Below are positions 1 to 4,637 of a DNA stretch of 5,682 nt, piece by piece. How positions within the stretch are numbered: position 1 is the first letter of the stretch; each line of letters starts with the position of its first letter. Source of the DNA: CAZWRK01 sp964635875 (GTDB lineage Bacteria > Pseudomonadota > Gammaproteobacteria > Burkholderiales > Aquaspirillaceae); assembly GCA_964635875.1 (NCBI GenBank), contig CAZWRK010000207.1:1-5682 (forward strand). The letters run 5' to 3'. The notes below the pieces were generated by a model. That model did no database searches, was not told where the DNA came from, and was given only the letters and a program-made list of their open reading frames with translations. Made by a program: the position numbers and the translations under genes.

Positions 1-79
1 TATTGCGTCGGCTGGTGAATCAGGAACCAATAAAAACCTTCCTCCGTACTACGCGATTGCGTACATCATGAAATTATGA
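1..79 (+). CDS. C-terminal end of a tail fibre / tail collar-type protein (5' end outside window)
   Basis: Only the last 25 codons are present. They are read from base 2 and end at TGA 77-79. The visible peptide ends in the pattern N-L-P-P-Y-Y-A-I-A-Y-I-M-K-L. From general knowledge this resembles the common C-terminal signature of phage tail-fibre and tail-collar proteins (N-x-P-P-Y-x-A-x-A-Y-I-x-K), which closes the receptor-binding tip domain. The stop overlaps the amidase start in an ATGA junction (76-79), so the two genes are probably translationally coupled. The assignment rests on this short tail alone. Another virion protein with the same tip motif is possible. Confidence 0.6.
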   Translation, partial: IASAGESGTNKNLPPYYAIAYIMKL

Positions 80-492
80 GAGAAATAACTGAAATAATTA
101 TACATTGCGCCGACACGCCCAACGGCAAAGTCTTTCATGCTTCGGATATTGATAGATGGCACAAAGACCGAGGCTGGACGAAGATTGGGTACCACTGGGT
201 TATCGGTATAGATGGATTCTTCGAGGCAGGACGTAAGCCAGAAGAAATCGGAGCGCATGCCGAAGGACATAACTCAAAGAGTCTTGGTATTTGTATGATT
301 GGGACGAACAAGTTTACTCCTGTGCAATGGGAGTCGCTCAAATTGCTAGTAACCAGACTCAAAGGCGAGTTCCCCGAAGCCCGAGTAATAGGCCATTACC
401 AAGTGGCGGTCAACGGCAAGACCTGCCCGAACTTTGATGTACCGAAATGGTGGGATAACGGATGTGTCCCAGACCCGAAAAATATATTATAA
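76..492 (+). CDS. N-acetylmuramoyl-L-alanine amidase (T7 lysozyme-type endolysin)
   Basis: This 138-residue protein should cleave the amide bond between N-acetylmuramate and L-alanine in peptidoglycan at the end of infection. It fits the zinc-dependent Amidase_2 / T7 lysozyme family. The expected active-site set is visible: His10 in I-I-I-H-C-A-D, Tyr39 in G-Y-H-W, His107 in I-G-H-Y, and Lys115/Cys117 in G-K-T-C-P-N-F-D. These correspond in order and spacing to H17, Y46, H122, K128 and C130 of T7 lysozyme; residues 10, 107 and 117 would bind zinc. The length is close to the T7 enzyme's 151 residues. There is no signal peptide or membrane anchor, so it should accumulate in the cytoplasm until a holin opens the membrane. 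It is the first gene of the lysis cassette. I cannot tell from sequence whether it also inhibits an RNA polymerase, as the T7 protein does. Confidence 0.96.
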   Translation: MREITEIIIHCADTPNGKVFHASDIDRWHKDRGWTKIGYHWVIGIDGFFEAGRKPEEIGAHAEGHNSKSLGICMIGTNKFTPVQWESLKLLVTRLKGEFPEARVIGHYQVAVNGKTCPNFDVPKWWDNGCVPDPKNIL

Positions 493-501
493 GAGGTTTT
501 T

Positions 502-675
502 GTGAGTACCGCAAAAGTGTGTAAGAAGTGCCCAAAATTTCGTAAGGGAAATAACTTTTGTATCCACCATAGTAAAATGGTAAGTCCTTGGGATGATTGG
601 TGTGAATGGAGAGCAGAGGGCTGGGAAAAATGGGATTTAGTGAAAGAGTCCATCGACTCGTTCTTACGTTCGTAG
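502..675 (+). CDS. 57-residue four-cysteine, tryptophan-rich small protein (GTG start)
   Basis: A GTG at 502 opens a 57-codon frame ending at TAG 673-675. An SD-like AAGAGG (491-496) overlaps the amidase stop and lies 5 bases upstream. The protein has Cys7-x2-Cys10, Cys20 and Cys34, a plausible zinc-binding set. The segment 30-44 carries five tryptophans (30, 33, 36, 41, 44). There is no signal peptide or membrane segment. I do not recognise a named family. Small phage proteins with a C-x2-C...C...C layout and a P-W-D-x-W-C segment do look familiar as uncharacterised proteins. It lies between the amidase and the holin candidate and overlaps the latter by 46 bases in another frame, so it may act in or near lysis; that is inference. 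The GTG start and short length make it easy for gene callers to miss. Confidence 0.72.
   Translation: MSTAKVCKKCPKFRKGNNFCIHHSKMVSPWDDWCEWRAEGWEKWDLVKESIDSFLRS
615..620 (+). promoter_or_regulatory. Shine-Dalgarno site deciding the holin start
   Basis: AGAGGG lies 9 bases upstream of ATG 630. The alternative in-frame ATG at 606 would add eight residues but has only a poor SD-like GGTGTGA directly abutting it. This favours the 630 start. The site lies inside the coding sequence of the upstream Cys/Trp-rich gene. Confidence 0.5.
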
Positions 676-836
676 CCAAGAAGTACGTGGCGTGGATTGT
701 TGCCTGTTGGTTCCTCTGGGAAGATAAAGTTTCTGGTACGGACTGGATTATGCTCACAGCAGGTATTTTCGCTATTGATGCATGGAGTAAACGCTACGTC
801 CCACAGCCCAGCCAACCGGAGCCACAAGATGCTTGA
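630..836 (+). CDS. small two-helix membrane protein, putative holin
   Basis: Starting at ATG 630, this frame gives 68 residues. Two hydrophobic stretches are visible, about residues 19-33 (around Y-V-A-W-I-V-A-C-W-F-L-W) and 39-52 (W-I-M-L-T-A-G-I-F-A-I-D-A-W). A short charged and polar turn, E-D-K-V-S-G-T-D, separates them. A Lys-Lys pair precedes the first helix, and the C-terminal tail is hydrophilic and Pro/Gln-rich. Size, topology and position between an endolysin and spanin genes fit a holin, which forms the membrane lesion that releases the amidase. There is no diagnostic holin motif, so the call is contextual. Both hydrophobic segments are short, and an accessory membrane protein is possible. 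The TGA (834-836) overlaps the Rz-like start by 8 bases. A longer 76-residue version from ATG 606 is possible but has a weaker ribosome site. Confidence 0.66.
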   Translation: MGFSERVHRLVLTFVAKKYVAWIVACWFLWEDKVSGTDWIMLTAGIFAIDAWSKRYVPQPSQPEPQDA

Positions 837-1182
837 GATCCTAACATTCGTAAATAGGTTGCTCGACAGTAAGATTGTACAATGGCTCTTAGTGTTAATT
901 ATAGTTTGCATAACAGCCGTTTGTGTATACTATAGTATCCGTTATACCATATTAAAGGCTGAAAACGACCATCTCGTATCAGTTAAGGCATCACTTGAGT
1001 CATCGCTGGCTGTGCAGAACTCCGCTATTGAGCGAGCCGGGTACGAAGCGGCGGAGCAGAAAAAGAAGTTAAACGACGCTGTTCTTGCAGCGAATACTCT
1101 TGAGAAACAACGCAAAGCGTTACTTTCCTTGTCTGGTAGCTGTGAGCAGATGCTTGACCAAGTTGTGCAGGAGGTCAAATGA
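829..1182 (+). CDS. Rz-like inner-membrane spanin (i-spanin)
   Basis: ATG 829 gives 117 residues, with GGAG (818-821) 7 bases upstream. Upstream in-frame ATGs would extend the frame back through the holin gene and are less likely. A single N-terminal transmembrane segment lies at about residues 17-38 (W-L-L-V-L-I-I-V-C-I-T-A-V-C-V). A long hydrophilic Ala/Glu/Lys-rich helical region follows (about 42-100) and should form a periplasmic coiled coil. The C-terminal S-G-S-C-E-Q-M segment has one cysteine (residue 105), a candidate disulfide site. This is the layout of lambda Rz, which joins the outer-membrane lipoprotein Rz1 to fuse inner and outer membranes in the last step of lysis. The next gene is the matching lipoprotein, overlapping by ATGA, which strongly supports the pair. 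The call is by architecture and context, not by sequence similarity I can measure. Confidence 0.85.
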   Translation: MLEILTFVNRLLDSKIVQWLLVLIIVCITAVCVYYSIRYTILKAENDHLVSVKASLESSLAVQNSAIERAGYEAAEQKKKLNDAVLAANTLEKQRKALLSLSGSCEQMLDQVVQEVK

Positions 1183-1403
1183 GATATATACTCGTGGGTA
1201 TAATACTTACGTGTATTACGGGCTGTACGAAGCAGGTTCTCGTTCCTGTGTCAAGCTGCCCAGCGCCACCGGCCTGTGGCGGTAATCTCTTAGTCCCAGC
1301 TCTACCACCTAGTGCTACAGTACAGCAGAAGTTAGAGGCGTTACGGTCTGACTATCTAGAATTGAAACGGTGTAAAATACTACTCGACGGTTATCGTCGA
1401 TGA
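1179..1403 (+). CDS. Rz1-like outer-membrane lipoprotein spanin (o-spanin)
   Basis: This 74-residue protein starts with a classic lipoprotein signal: Arg2, a hydrophobic stretch at residues 3-13, and a lipobox I-T-G-C with the lipidated cysteine at residue 16. The mature part is about 59 residues. It has a Pro-rich segment (V-P-V-S-S-C-P-A-P-P-A-C, then V-P-A-L-P-P) and a C-terminal helix rich in Leu, Lys and Glu. This matches Rz1-type o-spanins, which sit in the inner leaflet of the outer membrane and bind the periplasmic end of Rz. AGGAGGT (1169-1175) lies just upstream, and the start overlaps the Rz-like stop by four bases (ATGA 1179-1182). The two genes are therefore overlapping at their ends rather than nested as in lambda. 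Its presence argues for a Gram-negative host with an outer membrane. Confidence 0.86.
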   Translation: MRYILVGIILTCITGCTKQVLVPVSSCPAPPACGGNLLVPALPPSATVQQKLEALRSDYLELKRCKILLDGYRR

Positions 1404-1410
1404 AAGGAGG
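1404..1410 (+). promoter_or_regulatory. strong Shine-Dalgarno site for the 13-codon mini-gene
   Basis: AAGGAGG lies directly after the Rz1-like stop and 5 bases upstream of ATG 1416. It is a full match to the core anti-SD complement and as good as that of the major capsid gene. This is the main reason to treat the tiny frame after it as a real gene. Confidence 0.75.
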
Positions 1411-1415
1411 GTGTC

Positions 1416-1457
1416 ATGGGTTGCGGAGGCAAAAAAGGCGGCGGTAAGAAAAAGTAG
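1416..1457 (+). CDS. 13-residue Gly/Lys-rich mini-protein
   Basis: A 13-codon frame runs from ATG 1416 to TAG 1455-1457 and encodes M-G-C-G-G-K-K-G-G-G-K-K-K. It has a near-ideal SD (1404-1410) at 5-base spacing, sits 12 bases after the Rz1-like stop, and ends just before the promoter-bearing gap. The peptide carries five lysines, six glycines and one cysteine, so it is strongly cationic, flexible and probably unstructured. It has no hydrophobic segment. Very short Gly/Lys-rich or Met-Cys/Gly-Gly peptides occur as unexplained products in some phages, and similar Gly/Lys strings also occur at the N-termini of phage internal proteins. A leader-type or non-functional remnant of a longer gene therefore cannot be excluded. 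Function is unknown; nucleic-acid or membrane binding would suit its charge but is speculation. Confidence 0.5.
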   Translation: MGCGGKKGGGKKK

Positions 1458-1486
1458 TTTACGGGTGTAATATTATAATATATAAT
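1458..1486 (+). promoter_or_regulatory. sigma70-like promoter upstream of the co-chaperonin/head operon
   Basis: A -35-like TTTACG (1458-1463, four of six matches to TTGACA) lies 17 bases from a perfect -10 TATAAT (1481-1486). This sits in the longest AT-rich gap of the first half of the window, ahead of the head-assembly genes. A second TATAAT (1474-1479) lies 7 bases upstream. Transcription would begin around 1493, giving a leader of roughly 28 bases before the GroES-like start. The match is good, but AT-rich DNA produces chance hits, so activity is inferred. Confidence 0.5.
1470..1481. repeat. 12-bp AT-only palindrome in the promoter gap
   Basis: ATATTATAATAT is a perfect inverted repeat without a loop. 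It overlaps the first of two TATAAT hexamers and the spacer of the proposed promoter. It could be a dimeric regulator's site, a melting element, or simply a result of AT richness. No second copy was seen elsewhere in the window. Confidence 0.4.
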
Positions 1487-1520
1487 TAAAACAAGTAGTA
1501 CGACCTCAAAGGAGAGACAA

Positions 1521-1820
1521 ATGATAGTTCCAGCAGGACACAGAGTTCTGGTAAAAGCTGAAGAAGTAGAAAAAGTAACAAAAGGAGGCATCATCTTAGC
1601 AGACACAGCCGTTGACCGCAATACTGAAGCAAACATATTCGGTGTAATTGTGGCTGTTGGTGAAACTGCTTGGAAAGCCTTTGATGACGGTGCAGCATGG
1701 GCCAGTGTTGGTGACCGGGTTGCATTTGCTAAGTATGGCGGGTTCGTGATTGAAGACCCAGATACTGGCGAAAAATTCCGATTGTTAAATGATGATGACA
1801 TAACCGCCGTCATCAGGTAA
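1521..1820 (+). CDS. GroES-like phage co-chaperonin (Cpn10 fold)
   Basis: This 99-residue protein has the size and motif order of a Cpn10/GroES subunit. P-A-G-H-R-V-L-V-K lies at 4-12. A mobile loop at about 16-35 contains G-G-I-I-L (22-26), the counterpart of the GroES G-G-I-V-L contact with GroEL. G-V-I-V-A-V-G follows at 41-47 and V-G-D-R-V-A-F-A-K-Y-G-G at 63-74, with F-R-L-L-N-D-D-D-I near the end. A heptameric lid acting with GroEL to fold phage proteins in the cytoplasm is expected. By analogy with T4 gp31, the likely client is the major capsid protein encoded about 1.9 kb downstream. No GroEL gene is seen, so it presumably uses the host's chaperonin. AAAGGAG (1508-1514) lies 6 bases upstream of the start, and a promoter-like site precedes it. 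The segment E-T-A-W-K-A-F-D-D-G-A-A-W (48-60) replaces the usual short GroES linker/roof region and looks phage-specific. Confidence 0.9.
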   Translation: MIVPAGHRVLVKAEEVEKVTKGGIILADTAVDRNTEANIFGVIVAVGETAWKAFDDGAAWASVGDRVAFAKYGGFVIEDPDTGEKFRLLNDDDITAVIR

Positions 1821-1830
1821 GGAACGCAAG

Positions 1831-2070
1831 ATGGGAATGAGTAATTATTACAAACACAGACTAGGAAAGCCTCAAGAGGAGGAGCAATGGAAGAGCAAAT
1901 CAGTACCCCAGCCGATCTCGGAGGAGATCAGCAGCCAGCAGGAACCGCAGATGGAGCAGCCCCAGACGAGTCTGGAGAAGGAACCGGAAGTTATGATTAC
2001 GAAGGAGCAGCCCGTGAAAAAGGCTGGCGCCCCAAAGAAGAGTACGAAGGTGACGCAGAAGGCTGGGTAG
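1831..2070 (+). CDS. possible 79-residue overlapping gene (Lys/Glu/Gln/Pro-rich)
   Basis: The frame starts at ATG 1831, 10 bases after the co-chaperonin stop, with AAGGAA (1819-1824) at 6-base spacing. Its first 56 bases fill an otherwise empty gap. The remaining 184 bases overlap the scaffold-type gene in a different frame. The product opens with M-G-M-S-N-Y-Y-K-H-R-L-G, becomes Glu/Gln/Pro/Ser-rich and apparently disordered, and ends in a basic tail, K-K-A-G-A-P-K-K-S-T-K. I recognise no family. In favour are the SD, the tight spacing and the odd glycine codon choice in the overlap. Against it are the low complexity and the fact that the frame could be open by chance in a purine-rich stretch. 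It may instead serve to bring ribosomes to the scaffold start at 1887, whose SD lies inside it. Confidence 0.4.
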   Translation: MGMSNYYKHRLGKPQEEEQWKSKSVPQPISEEISSQQEPQMEQPQTSLEKEPEVMITKEQPVKKAGAPKKSTKVTQKAG

Positions 2071-2711
2071 GTGCGGAAGAGTTTGTAAAGCGGCAACCGC
2101 TCTTTGACAAAATTAAAGTGCAGTCCAAACGGCTTAAAGAGCTTGAGAAAACTGTCGAGGCGATGGCGAAACATTACCAGACTAGTATCAAACAAGCGAA
2201 AGAGAAGGCTATTGCAGACCTGAAAGCAGAACGCCGTGAGGCGATTGACCTCGCAGACCACGCTCTTGTTGAGGATATTGACGCCCGCATTGAGCAAGTC
2301 AACCGCATGGCTGACGCACCAGTTCCGCAGAATGTTATCGCCCCAGAGATAGAAGAGTTTATTGAGCAACAAAAAGACTGGTTCAATAAAGATGATGAGA
2401 TGACAGCCTTTGCTGTTTCTTACAATGAAACCTATCTCAAGCGGCATCCTGATGCGCTTGGTGAATCTCTGAAGGAAACTCTTAAAGCAGTTCGGAAGGC
2501 ATTTCCAGAAAAGTTTGCTAACCAGAAGCGTACTGCCCCTCCCACAGTAGAAGGTGGCGGTCAACCAACTGGTGGTAACTCAAAATATAGTATCAGCAAG
2601 CTCACAAAGGAGCAGAAGCTGGTATACGACCAATTAGTTAAGACTCATAAACAGATGAGTCACGACGAGTATTTCAAACAACTTGACCAAGCTGGTTATC
2701 TGGAGGGATAA
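1887..2711 (+). CDS. capsid scaffolding-type protein
   Basis: This 274-residue hydrophilic protein starts at ATG 1887. It has AGGAGG (1877-1882) at 4-base spacing, with AAGAGG just before it (1874-1879). Residues 1-40 are acidic, Gly/Ala/Pro-rich and probably disordered. A distinctive block follows, A-R-E-K-G-W-R-P-K-E-E-Y-E-G-D at 42-56 and E-F-V-K-R-Q-P-L-F-D-K at 65-75; I know similar segments from uncharacterised or scaffold-annotated proteins beside phage capsid genes. Residues 76-145 form a long charged helix/coiled coil, 150-212 are mixed helical, 213-233 a Pro/Gly linker, and 235-274 a short helical C-terminus, a typical place for capsid contact. Composition, coiled coil and position ahead of the capsid gene support a scaffold. 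No protease gene or motif is visible, so whether it is cleaved or released intact is unknown. An internal virion protein is the main alternative. Confidence 0.72.
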   Translation: MEEQISTPADLGGDQQPAGTADGAAPDESGEGTGSYDYEGAAREKGWRPKEEYEGDAEGWVGAEEFVKRQPLFDKIKVQSKRLKELEKTVEAMAKHYQTSIKQAKEKAIADLKAERREAIDLADHALVEDIDARIEQVNRMADAPVPQNVIAPEIEEFIEQQKDWFNKDDEMTAFAVSYNETYLKRHPDALGESLKETLKAVRKAFPEKFANQKRTAPPTVEGGGQPTGGNSKYSISKLTKEQKLVYDQLVKTHKQMSHDEYFKQLDQAGYLEG

Positions 2712-2712
2712 C

Positions 2713-3096
2713 ATGAGTGAGAAACGAGCATCACGTCCGAAGCGGACTCCATTAGGTGCAAGAAACAGACTTACTTTTGGTGCACAAGACCCGAACTTTG
2801 TTTATCGGGTAATCAATGACCAAGATGACCGCCTCAAGAGGGCACAAGAAGCAGGATACGAATTTGTCGTATCTGATGAGCAACTTGGCGATAAACGTGT
2901 CGCTGAAGGTGGGAAAGTAGATTCCCGTGTTTCAAAACCTGTCGGCAATGGAGTTCGTGGTTTCTTAATGAGAATCCCACGTGAATATTATGATGAAGAC
3001 CAGCAAGCCAAAGCACAACGTATTGATGACGTTGAAGCCGCAATGAAGCCAAATACTTCTAAAGGCGAATATGGCTCTGGTCTTACCAATGACTAA
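2713..3096 (+). CDS. 127-residue protein of unknown function in the head operon
   Basis: ATG 2713 is preferred because GGAGGG (2702-2707) lies 5 bases upstream, just before the scaffold stop. An in-frame ATG at 2683 would overlap the scaffold gene by 29 bases and lacks such a site. The 127-residue product has a basic N-terminus (S-E-K-R-A-S-R-P-K-R-T-P-L-G-A-R-N-R-L). A middle block follows, D-P-N-F-V-Y-R-V-I-N-D-Q-D-D-R (26-40) and A-G-Y-E-F-V-V (47-53). The C-terminal half contains F-L-M-R-I-P-R-E-Y-Y-D-E-D-Q (84-97), then a short helix. I recall similar small proteins between scaffold and capsid genes in environmental podoviruses, where they are listed as hypothetical or structural. There is no membrane segment or catalytic motif. 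Position suggests a role in head assembly or as a minor virion component; nothing in the sequence proves it. Confidence 0.82.
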   Translation: MSEKRASRPKRTPLGARNRLTFGAQDPNFVYRVINDQDDRLKRAQEAGYEFVVSDEQLGDKRVAEGGKVDSRVSKPVGNGVRGFLMRIPREYYDEDQQAKAQRIDDVEAAMKPNTSKGEYGSGLTND

Positions 3097-3107
3097 GGAG
3101 ATTTGTT

Positions 3108-3695
3108 ATGGCAAATTCTAACACCCCTTTCGGTCTGCGCCCAGTACAAACACTTGGTGCTCCGAATTATGTTGGGAAAATTGAAAAATTCTATGTGCCT
3201 TCGACTGATGCTACTGCTATCGGTCTTGGCGACCCTGTCACGATTGTAGGTGCTGGTGGTCTGTCTACTGACGGCTATCCTATCGCTACTCGTGGTTCTT
3301 CTACTGCTGTTGTTTGCGGTGTTATGGTTGGCGTTGTACCTATTCCTACAGACCTTACGCTGACCTATCGTAAAGCATCCACTGGCATGTATATCCTTGT
3401 TGATACTGACCCGAACACCATTTACGAAATCCAAGAGGATTCGGTTGGTGGTTATGTTGCTCTTGCAGACGGTACTAAGAACGCTAACTATGTTCTCGGT
3501 ACTGTTGATACCACCACTGGTAACGGCAAGACTATGCTCGATTCAAGTGCTGTTTCCGCTAGTGCTACGAAAGACCTGCTGATGCTGCGTCCAGTTACTG
3601 CTGCTGACAACGTATTCCCAGGAAACTACACCAAGTGGCTGGTAAAACTGAATCTTCATCAATATGCTAGCGGCGTTGTCCGTGTTGGCGTGTAA
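3108..3695 (+). CDS. 195-residue 'PFGLRP' structural protein, candidate head decoration or minor head protein
   Basis: ATG 3108 follows AAGGAG (3095-3100) by 7 bases. The product begins M-A-N-S-N-T-P-F-G-L-R-P-V and is rich in Gly, Thr, Val and Ala with regular beta-strand patterning. Conserved-looking blocks are Y-V-P-S-T-D-A-T-A-I-G-L-G-D-P-V (29-44), S-T-G-M-Y-I-L-V-D-T-D-P-N (91-103), Y-E-I-Q-E-D-S-V-G-G (106-115) and K-W-L-V-K-L-N-L-H-Q (177-186). From memory this layout matches a widespread uncharacterised phage structural family found directly before or after major capsid genes. Its place one gene ahead of the capsid gene and its beta-rich composition suggest a shell-bound decoration or minor head protein. 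Codon choice is like the capsid gene's (Arg is CGT or CGC only), suggesting high expression. No signal, membrane or enzyme motif is seen. Confidence 0.8.
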   Translation: MANSNTPFGLRPVQTLGAPNYVGKIEKFYVPSTDATAIGLGDPVTIVGAGGLSTDGYPIATRGSSTAVVCGVMVGVVPIPTDLTLTYRKASTGMYILVDTDPNTIYEIQEDSVGGYVALADGTKNANYVLGTVDTTTGNGKTMLDSSAVSASATKDLLMLRPVTAADNVFPGNYTKWLVKLNLHQYASGVVRVGV

Positions 3696-3708
3696 GGAGG
3701 AATAAAAA

Positions 3709-4626
3709 ATGGGCGTTATCAATACTGGTAGTTTTGCAAAAGCTCTGTGGCCGGGACTGAACTCATGGTTCGGACAATCTTACAAAGAGTGGCCAGAAGA
3801 GTACAAATTCCTCTTTGATGAAGAGTCAAGCCGTAAGGCATACGAAGAAGAAGTTGGTGTTTCCGGATTTGGTCTGGCAGCCGAGAAGTCTGAAGGTGCT
3901 GGTATCCTGTTTGACGAGGCTAGCCAATCTTTCGTAATGCGTTACACCAACAAAACGTACACCCTTGGGTTCGTAATTACCCAAGAAATGATTGAGGACA
4001 ATCAGTACGACATCAGCGTTATTGGTAAGAACCAGTCCCGTGCATTGGCATTCTCAATGCGCCAGACGAAAGAAATCCTTGCTGCTAACGTTTACAATCG
4101 TGCGTTTGACACCAACTACACCTTTGGCGATGGTAAAGCTCTGTGCGTAAGCGACCACCCAACCAAAGTTGGCGGTTCGTTCTCCAACACCCCGACTGTT
4201 GCTGCTGACCTTTCCGAGGCTTCCTTGGAGCAGGCTTGTATCGACATCGCTGGGTTCCGTAACGACCGTGGTCTGCTCATTAGCATCATGCCTAAGAGCC
4301 TCATCATCCCGAAAGAATTGATGTTTGAAGCTGAGCGGATTCTGTCCTCAACCCTTCAGAACGACACTGCTAACAACGCAATCAACGCTCTGAAGTCAAC
4401 TGGTATGTTCCAGAGTGGCGTTAAGGTCAACCACTATCTGACCGACCCAGACGCATGGTTCATTCGTACGAACTGCCCAGACGGCATGAAATACTTTAAC
4501 CGTGTAGACACCGAGTTTGCTATGGATAACGACTTCGACACTACGAACGCTAAGTTCCGTGCTCGCTTCCGTTGTTCTTTCGGTGTAACCGACCCACGTG
4601 GTATCTACGGTTCCGCAGGAGCTTAA
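3709..4626 (+). CDS. major capsid protein (HK97-fold, Mu gpT-like type)
   Basis: This 305-residue protein has the hallmark order of the Mu gpT-like major head subunit group. F-G-Q-S-Y (21-25) precedes a run of F-x-x-E-E-S-S-R-K-A-Y-E-E (36-48). Next come D-E-A-S-Q-S-F-V-M-R-Y (69-79), L-G-F-V-I-T-Q-E-M-I-E-D-N-Q-Y (86-100), K-E-I-L-A-A-N-V-Y-N-R-A-F (121-133) and S-D-H-P (148-151). D-L-S-E-A-S-L-E (168-175), R-G-L-L-I-S-I-M-P (187-195), Y-L-T-D-P-D-A-W-F (243-251) and T-D-P-R-G-I-Y-G (294-301) complete it. It should form the icosahedral shell. No long N-terminal delta domain is present, in keeping with a separate scaffold gene. AAGGAGG (3694-3700) lies 8 bases upstream and overlaps the previous stop. 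Arg codons are 11 CGT, 2 CGC and 1 CGG, with no AGA or AGG, as expected for the most expressed gene. A hairpin follows the stop. Confidence 0.93.
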   Translation: MGVINTGSFAKALWPGLNSWFGQSYKEWPEEYKFLFDEESSRKAYEEEVGVSGFGLAAEKSEGAGILFDEASQSFVMRYTNKTYTLGFVITQEMIEDNQYDISVIGKNQSRALAFSMRQTKEILAANVYNRAFDTNYTFGDGKALCVSDHPTKVGGSFSNTPTVAADLSEASLEQACIDIAGFRNDRGLLISIMPKSLIIPKELMFEAERILSSTLQNDTANNAINALKSTGMFQSGVKVNHYLTDPDAWFIRTNCPDGMKYFNRVDTEFAMDNDFDTTNAKFRARFRCSFGVTDPRGIYGSAGA

Positions 4627-4637
4627 TGGCTGCGCAA

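Noticed and set aside
697..828. Longer N-terminal form of the Rz-like protein from ATG 697.
   Set aside because: It would overlap most of the holin candidate. ATG 829 has GGAG at 7 bases and places the transmembrane segment at the usual distance from the N-terminus.
396..911. Antisense open frame of 171 codons across the lysis genes.
   Set aside because: It lies opposite four well-supported genes and its product shows no recognisable pattern; best explained as a shadow frame.
1384..1400. Six-bp inverted repeat TCGACG / CGTCGA with a 5-base loop at the end of the Rz1-like gene.
   Set aside because: Short, inside coding sequence and without a T-run; such stems occur often by chance. It might slightly affect coupling to the mini-gene, but nothing supports that.
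1496..1517. T7-promoter-like string: TAGTACGAC shares eight of nine bases with the upstream half of the T7 consensus, followed by TCA and a purine-rich GGAGAGA.
   Set aside because: The CACTATAG melting and start region is absent and a base insertion breaks the alignment. The purine-rich end is simply the SD of the co-chaperonin gene. The capsid is not of the T7 gp10 kind, and no other copy was seen before other genes.
1990..2030. Possible -1 frameshift from the 1831 frame into the scaffold frame at GTG-AAA-AAG.
   Set aside because: The heptamer G-AAA-AAG does not allow proper re-pairing in the P site, no clear downstream stimulator was seen, and the scaffold gene has its own good SD and start.
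1872..2564. Long antisense open frame of 230 codons opposite the scaffold gene.
   Set aside because: It mirrors the coding pattern of the scaffold gene, gives an improbable Phe/Cys/Leu-rich product, and every other gene is on the + strand.
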